Assembly: GCF_017591425.1 (NCBI RefSeq)
Contig: NW_024467119.1
Coordinates: 79,414,894 to 79,478,893, forward strand
Source of the DNA: Ochotona curzoniae
Lineage: Eukaryota; Chordata; Mammalia; Lagomorpha; Ochotonidae
Reading direction: 5' to 3'
Length of the DNA: 64,000 bases
Part shown: positions 46,540 through 56,930 of the stretch, one piece after another
How positions within the stretch are numbered: the first letter of the stretch is position 1
How the letters are laid out: every line of letters begins with the position of its first letter
The notes under the pieces: generated by a model
Told to the model about the DNA's origin: nothing
Database searches by the model: none
Seen by the model: only the letters and a program-made list of their open reading frames with translations
Translations under genes and position numbers: made by a program

Positions 46540-48270
46540 TCGGCTTCCAGCCCTGTCTTCCTTGTGAACCAATGGGTGTTGTAGTCCAGCTCGATTCTAC
46601 CCACTTTATACTCGGTCTTCATGCAAACCAGTTGGAGCTGCAGCCTAGTTGAGGCGACTCCCCAAAACCCCTACCAGTTCTGCCCCCTACCCTGGTTCCC
46701 ATGCTTGCCAGTATGCACTGCAGGCTTGTCCAGTCTGTCCCACATCCCAAGTAGCTCTCGCACACGTCAATGGACATTGAAGCCTGGTTCAACCCAACCA
46801 ACCTATTATCCAGCCCATACACCCACTGGCAGGTGCCTTTCTGTCAAGCCACCCCTGCTCCTAGCCTGGGTTTCGTGCTGTCCAGTGAGGGTGGTAACCC
46901 TGAGGGAGGTGCCCACTATTTCCCTACTAGGCCACACCCACTCCTAGAGTATGCAGTCTCCAGGTAGTTTTGGCATTTGACTTGTCAGAATTGGCTCCTA
47001 GTACCAGCCTCTGCCAGCTAACGCTGTGGCTAAGCCCAAACACCCCTCAACCCACTCTAATTTTAACTTGCACCAGTCAGAACAGTCAGCTCACCGTGAG
47101 GCCCACAGGTGCTATAGCCCTGCCTAGTCTGAACTGCCCCCATCCGTATTCACACTTTCCAATGGAAGTAGTTATCCAGCAGGGGTGCCCACGTTCCCCT
47201 GTTGGCTTTGCCTCCTCCCTGATTGTCACATGTGCTGGTTGTGTACTGCAGCCACATCTGGTACGGCTCATCTCACCTTGGCATTACTTGTTGTGTACTG
47301 GTATGTGTTGCAACCGAACCTGGCTCGACCCACACTCTGTTCTGGTGCTCAGATTCACCAGAAGGTAATGTGAACAGATTCAGGCTGGTCTGCCCCCAAC
47401 CCATGCCATGTGTATGCCAGTGGGATAATTTTCATTGCCTGTTTTGGGTTGTTCCCTATTGTGTTTCTTGCGCTTACCTGCATGGGACTGTGTCCTGCCA
47501 GAGGAGTTGCCCGGGCTCCTCCACCAGAACCTGTCCCAATGCCAGTTGTCGCGCATACCAGTGGGTCCATGAGCCAGCACTACTCAGTTCGCCTGCTATC
47601 CTAGGAGGAACAGTGGCTTTTCCTGCCTGGCCTCCGACCCAAGCTGGTTCTTGTTGTTGGGTATTTCAACCCAGCCATGGCTCTTCCATACCCCTACCAA
47701 GCTCACACATGGTTCAGTAAGGGCTGAGACCTAACCTAGTCTGTCACACAACCCTCCCCGGTCCTCCAGAGCACCAGATGGTGTTGGAAATTGGCCTGGC
47801 TTGGTGCTTCCCATCCCAGTCCACAATTGTGCCAAGTGAGATTACGATCGTATCCTGATCGGAATGTAGCCTCAGTTCCAGCCCATGCGCTCCTTGGTGG
47901 GAAACTCAACCCAGCTAGGGTGTCCTGTTATTTCCCCAACCGGGCCTCTGCCCTGCCATAGAGCAGGTGTAGGCCGGTGGTTGTTCTGTCTCTGCTTGGC
48001 AGAGCCCCTCACTTGTCGTGGCCCCTTGGATGCTGTGGCTTAGTGCCTCTGCCTCACACAGATCAGTATGTGCAAGGACCTACCTGGCATGAGCTGTGCT
48101 CCAACCTGATTTCTGTTGTTACTTGTGAGTTAAGGTTTGTTCAGCCCTGCCCCTTCTGTCCCCTTCCAGTGGCAGCCCGGCCCACCCCACATCCTGTTTA
48201 AAGATGCACATTTGGGTGCTGCTGCCTTGACCTACCCTGACTGTTGTGGATTCCTTTACCCATGAGTGAT
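46540..48270 (-). repeat. Diverged ~75-80-bp repeats in element body (3' UTR VNTR)
   Basis: Read on the minus strand, units repeat a theme like 'gccaggctggactgcaacac' followed by 'ccattggt' and a variable part. More than 20 degenerate units seem present. Rabbit L1 is known to carry internal direct repeats of 78 bp in its 3' UTR, which is the likely origin. Unit boundaries are approximate. Confidence 0.6.
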
Positions 48271-48830
48271 GGCAGATGTCGTGGTCACACCTAGCTTAGA
48301 CCATTGCAACCCCAGCTTGGGAACTAACCCAGGGGACTTGTATTCCAAAGGGTTGGGCCCACACAACCCCACAGAGCCTACCCCCAGCCCAAGTTCTCTT
48401 GTGTGCTGGAGAGTGTCTTGATCCTGCCAAATGTGACCACTCCACAACTACAACACTCAGTCGGGCAATGGTACCCAACACTGCCAAAGAGGCCCCCATC
48501 CATAGCTTCGGTGTGGGCTAGTATATGGTGATCAGTGATGTTCTATACTAATATCCCATCTCTGTATTCATAATTGAGCTGTTGCATCTGTCTTACTAAA
48601 ATTATCTTCTGGACACTTCCCCCAAACCACTAGGTCTTGGTCCCCTTGCCTGCTTATATCTTTCATGACACTGTCACTGAGAATACCCGAAAATTCACTT
48701 TGCACCTACACTCAACCTAGTCTTAGTCATGAGTGACCCAGGCAGCAATTACATATCTTGAAAACCCCAGAGTTTGCCCTTCCGGGCGGCCAGCAGGCAA
48801 AGCCTGGCACCACTTGGTGCACTGGCCGCC

Positions 48831-51340
48831 CTGGGGGAGGCCGAGGACTCGTTCACTGCCTTGTGGCAGTGTCTTTGGCGTGAGTCCCTCGCATTGGGTC
48901 CAACCCGGCAGGGGCAACCCCCCACAGTCGCCACACTGCAGGGAGCGTCAGTTGCCCCCAAGCCCAAGGACCGAACTCCTCCCAAACTCCCCCAGCCGCA
49001 TGGTCTTAGCAGCTGGGCGGAGCTAGGAATTTCCACCCAGTTCCCAAGTTCCCTCATGGCGGACTTACCCTGAGGGAAGAGCTCTCTTGGGTCCTGGGGG
49101 AGGCCGAGGACTCGTTCACTGCCTTGTGGCAGTGTCTTTGGCGTGAGTCCCTCGCATTGGGTCCAACCCGGCAGGGGCAACCCCCCACAGTCGCCACACT
49201 GCAGGGAGCGTCAGTTGCCCCCAAGCCCAAGGACCGAACTCCTCCCAAACTCCCCCAGCCGCATGGTCTTAGCAGCTGGGCGGAGCTAGGAATTTCCACC
49301 CAGTTCCCAAGTTCCCTCATGGCGGACTTACCCTGAGGGAAGAGCTCTCTTGGGTCCTGGGGGAGGCCGAGGACTCGTTCACTGCCTTGTGGCAGTGTCT
49401 TTGGCGTGAGTCCCTCGCATTGGGTCCAACCCGGCAGGGGCAACCCCCCACAGTCGCCACACTGCAGGGAGCGTCAGTTGCCCCCAAGCCCAAGGACCGA
49501 ACTCCTCCCAAACTCCCCCAGCCGCATGGTCTTAGCAGCTGGGCGGAGCTAGGAATTTCCACCCAGTTCCCAAGTTCCCTCATGGCGGACTTACCCTGAG
49601 GGAAGAGCTCTCTTGGGTCCTGGGGGAGGCCGAGGACTCGTTCACTGCCTTGTGGCAGTGTCTTTGGCGTGAGTCCCTCGCATTGGGTCCAACCCGGCAG
49701 GGGCAACCCCCCACAGTCGCCACACTGCAGGGAGCGTCAGTTGCCCCCAAGCCCAAGGACCGAACTCCTCCCAAACTCCCCCAGCCGCATGGTCTTAGCA
49801 GCTGGGCGGAGCTAGGAATTTCCACCCAGTTCCCAAGTTCCCTCATGGCGGACTTACCCTGAGGGAAGAGCTCTCTTGGGTCCTGGGGGAGGCCGAGGAC
49901 TCGTTCACTGCCTTGTGGCAGTGTCTTTGGCGTGAGTCCCTCGCATTGGGTCCAACCCGGCAGGGGCAACCCCCCACAGTCGCCACACTGCAGGGAGCGT
50001 CAGTTGCCCCCAAGCCCAAGGACCGAACTCCTCCCAAACTCCCCCAGCCGCATGGTCTTAGCAGCTGGGCGGAGCTAGGAATTTCCACCCAGTTCCCAAG
50101 TTCCCTCATGGCGGACTTACCCTGAGGGAAGAGCTCTCTTGGGTCCTGGGGGAGGCCGAGGACTCGTTCACTGCCTTGTGGCAGTGTCTTTGGCGTGAGT
50201 CCCTCGCATTGGGTCCAACCCGGCAGGGGCAACCCCCCACAGTCGCCACACTGCAGGGAGCGTCAGTTGCCCCCAAGCCCAAGGACCGAACTCCTCCCAA
50301 ACTCCCCCAGCCGCATGGTCTTAGCAGCTGGGCGGAGCTAGGAATTTCCACCCAGTTCCCAAGTTCCCTCATGGCGGACTTACCCTGAGGGAAGAGCTCT
50401 CTTGGGTCCTGGGGGAGGCCGAGGACTCGTTCACTGCCTTGTGGCAGTGTCTTTGGCGTGAGTCCCTCGCATTGGGTCCAACCCGGCAGGGGCAACCCCC
50501 CACAGTCGCCACACTGCAGGGAGCGTCAGTTGCCCCCAAGCCCAAGGACCGAACTCCTCCCAAACTCCCCCAGCCGCATGGTCTTAGCAGCTGGGCGGAG
50601 CTAGGAATTTCCACCCAGTTCCCAAGTTCCCTCATGGCGGACTTACCCTGAGGGAAGAGCTCTCTTGGGTCCTGGGGGAGGCCGAGGACTCGTTCACTGC
50701 CTTGTGGCAGTGTCTTTGGCGTGAGTCCCCCGCATTGGGTCCGACCCGGCAGGGGCACCCCCCACAGTCGCCACACTGCAGGGAGCGTCAGTTGCCCCCA
50801 AGCCCAAGGACCGAACTCCTCCCAAACTCCCCCAGCCGCATGGTCTTAGCAGCTGGGCGGAGCTAGGAATTTCCACCCAGTTCCCAAGTTCCCTCATGGC
50901 GGACTTACCCTGAGGGAAGAGCTCTCTTGGGTCCTGGGGGAGGCCGAGGACTCGTTCACTGCCTTGTGGCAGTGTCTTTGGCGTGAGTCCCCCGCATTGG
51001 GTCCGACCCGGCAGGGGCACCCCCCACAGTCGCCACACTGCAGGGAGCGTCAGTTGCCCCCAAGCCCAAGGACCGAACTCCTCCCAAACTCCCCCAGCCG
51101 CATGGTCTTAGCAGCTGGGCGGAGCTAGGAATTTCCACCCAGTTCCCAAGTTCCCTCATGGCGGACTTACCCTGAGGGAAGAGCTCTCTTGGGTCCTGGG
51201 GGAGGCCGAGGACTCGTTCACTGCCTTGTGGCAGTGTCTTTGGCGTGAGTCCCCCGCATTGGGTCCGACCCGGCAGGGGCACCCCCCCACAGTCGCCACA
51301 CTGCAGGGAGCGTCAGTTGCCCCCAAGCCCAAGGACCGAA
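48831..51340 (-). repeat. Tandem array of 263-bp monomers (putative L1-type promoter)
   Basis: Units start (plus coordinates) at 48831, 49094, 49357, 49620, 49883, 50146, 50409, 50672, 50934 and 51196. Seven or more are essentially identical. The period is 263 bp, falling to 262 after 50672 because one A is lost. The last unit is cut off at 51340. Each is GC- and CpG-rich and contains a YY1-like CCGCCAT (minus strand; first at 49056-49062) and a GGGCGG box. The repeated 129-codon minus-strand frames cannot run through the array because 263 is not a multiple of three. Confidence 0.95.
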
Positions 51341-51355
51341 CAGTTCTAGGCTCTT

Positions 51356-51472
51356 GATTCTGGCCTGGCCCAGCCTTAGGACCATTTGGGGGTGAACCAG
51401 AATGTGGAAGATCTCTCTCTCTTTTGCTCTCTCTCTCTCTCTGCCACTCCACCTTTTAAATAATAAGCTTCT
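51356..51472 (+). mobile_element. Old tRNA-derived SINE, 3' part (split by the 5.3-kb element)
   Basis: Continues the SINE begun at 45856: 'gattctggcctggcccagcc', 'ccatttgggggtgaaccaga', CT-rich stretch, 'ctgccactccacctttta' tail. Confidence 0.85.
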
Positions 51473-52071
51473 TTTAAAAATAGTAAAATAAACACAGGAT
51501 CCATTTTTTAAAGACACTTCCTTCTTCAGCTCCTGGGATTTGCTCACCCTCTGCCCCTTCCCCCACCGGGGGCTGGAAACAGACCCCAAGAACTCAGTGG
51601 GGTGCAAAAAGGCGGGTGGAGGGGGCAGACTCGGGGCAACCTGAAGCCTGGGAAGTCCTTTGCCTCCCTCCACTGTGCAGCCACAAGCAAGTTAGTGCAG
51701 TCTGCACCTCACAGGTCTACTGTGGCAAGGGACGAGGCCTTACGTTCTGAATCATCTTCCCTTTCCAGGAGAGTGAAAGCATGAGAAAGTACCTTGTAAA
51801 ACAGCAGAGGGTTATCTGTGGTGGGTGGGGCTGTCCGTGGCCCTGGAGCCCAGTGAGCTAGTTGGGTGGCTGCTCAATGAAACCTTTGACCTTGTCCAAT
51901 GAAAGGCTACCATCACTGAAGGGACACCATCATTGTGCTAGGGGTGTGAGCTGCAGATTGGGGTTACTGGGTATCTGTGTAGGTAGAACAGGAAGAGAGG
52001 AGGAAGAGGAAATGAGAAGGCAGGCAGAACTGGGAAACCTATGTTGGGTTCTCAGGGAAAATTTGCTTGTT
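51473..52071. other. Intergenic, nothing recognised
   Basis: About 600 bp of unique sequence without exon or repeat. Confidence 0.5.
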
Positions 52072-52393
52072 AAGATCTATTGATTTTATTCGTGCTCGAA
52101 AGGCAGAGTTACAGGGAGAAGGTGGGAGGGAAAGAGAGATTTTAAACCTGCTGGCTGATTCCCCAAAATCGCCACAACTGCTGGAGCTGATCTGAAGCCA
52201 GGAACTAGGAGCTTCTTCTGGGTCTTCCTCATGGATACAGGGAACCAAGGACTTAAGCCATCCTCTGCTGCTTCCCCAGGCCACAAGCAGGGAACTGAAT
52301 CAGAACAGGAGCAGCCTGGACACAAACAGGCAGCCATGTGGGATGTCAGCACTGCAGGTGGAGGCTTAGTCTAACATACCAAAGTGCTGGCCA
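52072..52393 (-). mobile_element. Old tRNA-derived SINE, antisense
   Basis: 'agatctattgattttattcg' tail, 'gctggagctgatctgaagcc', 'taccaaagtgctggcca' head. Immediately followed by another copy in the same orientation. Confidence 0.75.
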
Positions 52394-52396
52394 CTC

Positions 52397-52779
52397 CCTT
52401 TTTTTTTTGTTTTTTTTTTTAAAGATTTATTTATTTATTTGAAAGGCAGAGTTACAGCAAAGGGAGAGGGAAAGAGGGAGGGAAAGAGAGAGGGGAGAGA
52501 GGAAGAGAAACTGATTTTCCATCCTCTGATTTACTGTTCAAATGGCCACCCAGAGCTGGGCAAGTCCAAAGCCAAGATACCAGGAGTTTCATCTAGGTCT
52601 CCCATGTAGGTGGCAGGTGCCCAAGGACTTGGACTATTTTCCACTGTTTTCTCAGGAGCAGTAGAGCAGCCAGCTCTCAAGCTGGTGCCCATATGGGGTG
52701 CTGGTACCCAGCCAGATCTCAAGCTGGTGCCCGTATGGGGTGCTGGTACTCACGGTAGCAGTGCCACAGTGCCAGCCCC
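52397..52779 (-). mobile_element. tRNA-derived SINE, antisense, with 42-bp internal duplication
   Basis: T-rich tail, 'gatttatttatttatttgaa', and head 'tgccacagtgccagcccc'. The segment from 'cagctctcaagctggtgccc' (52671) recurs at 52713 with a few changes, so the copy is about 42 bp longer than usual. Confidence 0.8.
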
Positions 52780-54130
52780 TCATGGCAGCTTTCTTTGCAA
52801 ACATCTACATGGGGAAAAATTCTACTCCCTGACCACCACCTCCCACAGCCTGTCCTCCCCCACTGGGATATGCCCACTGCTAGCAGCACTCCTTGGCACA
52901 CACGTGTCCCTCAGCTCCTCTTCTCTGCTCCTGCATGGCCTACACACACCCCTCAACACACCACCACGCATACCTGATCCCTGTGCCACTCTGCCAATGG
53001 CCATGCCATGCAGACGGAGCTCAGCTCACCACAGTGCCACGCTCCCTGGCAGGTGAGTAATGCCACAGTCCTCCTTGTCCCGGGCTGGGTGAGGTCACTG
53101 CGATGTGTGCCAAGGCCAAGGGCAGGAGCGCAGGGAATGACTCACAGTTCTGCTCCGCTTGTTTTGGACGAGCTCCGTCAACTCCACAAGTCTCTCCTGG
53201 GAGACAAGAGTCCCCTGGGGAGAAGTCACATTATTCCCCTAGGGAGCCAAACCCTGGGCTCACGGGGGTACTGGGCAGATCAGGGTCATAGAAGGCCCAT
53301 TGGCCAGGTGGTTCAACCTACTGTGTGTCAGCCATGTTCAGGTGTGGGAATGAGAGAGTCTCCCGAGCTCCAAGGAGCTTTCCTACTGTTGGAAGTTGTG
53401 TCTATACAGGAGTGCTGTATGCCTCGGGCCACCATTCTGTGTATAACATATCCTCCGTAGCAGACTGCGCCTTGTAGGGGCGACTGACAACCAGGAGACT
53501 TGGCTGTCAGCTCTGGTGTCTAACTCTGTCACACAGAGGAACCAAAGAGAGGGGTGGGTGGTTGGGCTGGGCCCCCCTGTGGTTCCTCCCCATGGAAACA
53601 GCTGGCACGATGCTCCCTGGATCTCTGCTGAGTTTTCAGCCTCCTCTTGCCTTTGTTTACACCCTCCATTAGAGAGGTCGTGGCAGACACTTGGGAGAAG
53701 GCATGCCAGCAAGAAAGGGTCCCAGCCTCGAAATGTCAGTTCCCAGTAGCTCTGTGCCCCCCTGGGTCTCTGCTGCAAGCCCAGGTGGGCAGCAAGGACA
53801 GGAAGTAGCTGTGTGCCAGAGGATACAAGGAGCTGCATAAGCCCAGCTCCCCAACCCCAGGCCTCCTGTCACCTTCTAGCTCCACCAAGTTAATCTCCCT
53901 GGGCACAGCTCTGTTGCAAGCAGGGCAAGGAGCAGATCTGCCTTGTAGCACGCTATTAGGCCCCAGCCCAGAAAGAGATCTGAGTTGGGGCCCCACCAGG
54001 AAAATCCTGCTTTGCTGAGAAGACCAGTTTAGCTTTGAGAGCCCGAGGTGGGAGGAAGAAGTGGAGCCAATCCCCGCCTGTCTTCCCTCCCAATGACTCA
54101 CACATTTCATTTCTTTCTTTGTTCTTTTTC
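52780..54130. other. Intergenic, nothing recognised
   Basis: 1.35 kb of unique sequence. No exon with convincing splice sites and coding potential. Confidence 0.5.
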
Positions 54131-54453
54131 TTTTTAAATAATTTTTATTTGAAAAGGCACAGTTAGAGAAAGAAGGAGAGACAAAGAGAGAAAGATCTTC
54201 TCTGTGCTGGTTTACTCCCCAAATGGCCACACCAGCCAGAGCTGAGCTGATCCAAAGTTGAGAGCCAGGATCCTCTTCTGGGTCTCCCACATGGTTGCAG
54301 GGTCCCAAGGCTTTGGGCCGTCCTCCACTGCTTTCCCAGACCATTAGCAGATAACTGGATGAGAAGTGGAGCTGCTGGGACTTGAACCAGTGCCTATATG
54401 GGATGCTGGTGCTACAGGTGGACACTGAGCTTCTTATGCCATGGTGTTGGACC
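54131..54453 (-). mobile_element. tRNA-derived SINE, antisense
   Basis: 'tttttaaataatttttattt' tail, 'cagccagagctgagctgatc', 'atgccatggtgttggacccc' head. Confidence 0.8.
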
Positions 54454-54930
54454 CCTTTTTGCCTTCTAATTCCTAGCTTCACACATCACTCAGAAAGTGG
54501 GCACTAGCCTGGAGGTCTGGGACCCAGGATTTTTTGGCCCCCCAACAGGTGTTGTACTGCAAAGCCACATGAATGTCAAGGTTTTTCCTATTTCTGCCTG
54601 ACGAATGAGGTACATTTCAGAGGAGGTGGAGGTCGTTGTGCTTTTACTTGCTGGGGGAGGGGACTCACCAACAACCTTCTGTCTCATCTGATTCATGCCT
54701 GATCATCAGGCAGTAGGCCGAGCAGGCATGAATGATCTGTTAGTGCAAGCAAGCAAGCCGGTCGGACCAACTCATTTATCATTGTTCCTGGGACACCCAA
54801 CTCGGAGCACAAGGCCTATGCTGTGGCTAGAGATGGAGGCGGGCGGCCTTAGGAGACGCCCGTCCTGGGCTTTTGATGAGAGGTAACTGCAATGGTGCCA
54901 AGTGTGGTAACATAATGCACCATGACTAAG
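54454..54930. other. Intergenic, nothing recognised
   Basis: Unique sequence up to the target-site duplication of the next element. Confidence 0.5.
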
Positions 54931-54944
54931 AGTCCTGGGATGGC

Positions 54945-56323
54945 CACTGGCATTGGCATGGGTCGGGGGCAGACCAGGCTGAATCAGTTCACATCCCCCA
55001 CTGACGAATCTGAACACAGTATGAGTCGAGCCAGGTTCAGTTGTGACAAAAACCAATGCAGGGGGGAGGGGGCGGGGCAGGCAGGGGGAGTATTGGGGGG
55101 CTCCCCTGCTGGACAACCACTCCCACTAGAGAGCATGAGCTGGTATGGGGGCAGACCAGACTAGACAGGGCTGCAACACCTATGGGCCTCATGTGAGCTA
55201 GATCAGGGAAAAGCCAGGCTGGGCTTATTATTCCTGCTGGTGCAAACAAAAATTAGACTGGGTGAGGGTCGGTTGAGCTTCGCCACAGCATCAGCTGGCA
55301 GAGGCTGGCACTCGGGGCTAATTCTGTCAAGTTAAATTCCAAAACCACCTGGAGAGTGCATAATCCTGGAGTGGGAGTGGCCTAGAAGGGAAATAGTGGG
55401 CTCCTTCCTCTTGGGTTACCACCCTCCCACTGGAGGGCATGAAAACTAGGATGGGGCAGGGGTGGCTAGACAGAAAAGCACCCAAGAGCATGTTTGTGGG
55501 CTGGATAGTTGGGCTGGTTGGGTTGAACTAGGCTTCAATGCCCATTGACATGTATGAGAGCTGAATGGGATGTGGGACAGACTGGATTAGTCTGCAGCAC
55601 ATACTGACAAACCAGGATAGAGGGCGGGCCTGGTGGGGGTTATTGTGGGTCGCTCCAACTAGGCTGCAGCTCCCACTGGTTTATGTGAGGGTCAAGTGTG
55701 TGCTAGGCAGAACCAGGCTGGACTGCAACACCCATTGGTTCCAGTGGAAGACAGGATTGGAAACAGAACCGACCCAGCAATTGCAACCACCAGCTGATTG
55801 GGGTAATGGACTGTGCTGAGCCTTGTACTCTAGTACACACAAGAATCTGGTCTGGGAACAGCTCAGACAAAGTTTCTTTGGGGATCTCCCCCATCTAACT
55901 GCTGGACTCAGAGCCCTAACCATGAAAAGAGAGAGGACAGGACAAGTCAGTCAACTACCTCAACCATATGTTGGCAGTGAAAAACTGGGCAAATGGAGAC
56001 TCTAAGATGAACTATGTCAATCAATGGATTCTTCAGCGATCTCATCGTGCTTGGAGTGGCAAGATTGGCAGCGATTCATAACTGGTGAACTATCAAAACC
56101 ACTTGAGCAAGACCCTCGGAGCATGCCCCACATCCAGGACCTGGGGTGGGTGGGTGGGAAACTGGGTGGGGCTTCTCCCTCAATATCCCCCTTTACCTCA
56201 GATACATGAAGGAAACAATATGGAAATTATAGTCTTACCCATTTTCCTGTAGCCCTTGAACCTTTTTGCCCTAATTAACTATGTAAAGATTGTCAAAAAT
56301 AAAGAAAAAATATGAAAAAAAAA
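54945..56323 (+). mobile_element. 5'-truncated relative of the 5.3-kb element (3' part only)
   Basis: Flanked by agtcctgggatggc at 54931-54944 and 56324-56337. It aligns in order with the reverse complement of about 46080-47430 of the large element. Both contain 'caacacccattggtt', 'aagtttctttgg' and 'tgaactatcaaaa', and both end near AATAAA (here 56298-56303) plus an A tail. It starts inside the ~78-bp repeat region, as expected from 5' truncation. Noticeably diverged from the first copy, so the family has spread over time. Confidence 0.88.
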
Positions 56324-56605
56324 AGTCCTGGGATGGCACAGTGACAGCCAGAGGGACTCAGTGGGCACTTGGCACATAGGGACCTCCTGGAGGGCAGTGG
56401 AAGGTGCCCAGGGTGGTGCCAGGTATTCAGGTCTGAGGGCCTCTCTGGGAAGATTTGGGTATCAGGATTGTCTTCCAAGCTCCCCTCTATACCAGGTAGG
56501 TATACAGATAAATATAACGAGGGTGCCACAATGAGGCACAAAAGAGTGAGAGCCAATGTTCTAGCTTTATTTGTTTGTAATTTCCTTCTCTTTACATTTG
56601 TCTTT

Positions 56606-56930
56606 TTTAAAAAAGATTTGTTTTTATTTTTTATTTGAAAGGCAGAGTTACAGACAGGAGAGACAGAGAGGGAGAGAGATCTTGTATCTTCTCATTCACT
56701 CACCAAATGGCCATAATGACTAGAGTTGAGCTGATCTGAAGCCAGGGGCTTCCTCTGTGTCTCCCAGGTAGGTGCCGGGGCCCAAGGCTTGGGCCATCCT
56801 GTGTTGTTTTTCCAGGCTACAAGCAGGGAGCTGGATAGGAAGTGGAACAGCTGGAACTTGAATCAGCGTCCATATGGGATGACAGTACTACAGGTGGAAG
56901 CTTAGTCTACTATGCCATGGCACCCCCACT
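56606..56930 (-). mobile_element. tRNA-derived SINE, antisense
   Basis: 'tttttattttttatttgaaa' tail, 'gttgagctgatctgaagcca', 'atgccatggcacccccact' head. Confidence 0.8.

Larger units (their letters stand above)
46055..51340 (-). mobile_element. 5286-bp non-autonomous L1-type retroposon with 263-bp monomer promoter array and no ORFs
   Basis: Flanked by the identical 15-bp repeat cagttctaggctctt (46040-46054 and 51341-51355) and inserted in an old SINE. Read on the minus strand it starts with about 9.5 tandem 263-bp monomers (51340 down to 48831). A ~2.75-kb body follows, most of it diverged ~75-80-bp repeats. It ends with AATAAA (plus-strand TTTATT at 46091-46096) and a poly(A) of about 25 (T run 46055-46079). 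Tail, target duplication and 5' monomer array are hallmarks of L1 retrotransposition. The absence of any long frame resembling ORF1 or reverse transcriptase is striking: the longest open frames in the body are under 170 codons and domain-free. It could be a composite family mobilised in trans by L1, or one L1 copy with a large internal deletion. The monomers' near identity indicates youth. Confidence 0.85.

Noticed and set aside
46080..48830. L1 ORF1/ORF2 remnants inside the large element
   Set aside because: I looked for long minus-strand frames and reverse-transcriptase-like peptides and found none. Short frames are domain-free, which is why the element is called non-autonomous.
49054..50776. 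Repeated 129-135-codon minus-strand frames
   Set aside because: They are the same frame repeated by the 263-bp array. The period is not a multiple of three, so they cannot form a repeat protein, and no domain is recognised. They probably are promoter sequence.
48831..51340. Regular direct repeats resembling a CRISPR or satellite array
   Set aside because: Units are contiguous with no spacers and lie within a retroposon with a target duplication and poly(A) tail, so neither CRISPR nor centromeric satellite fits.
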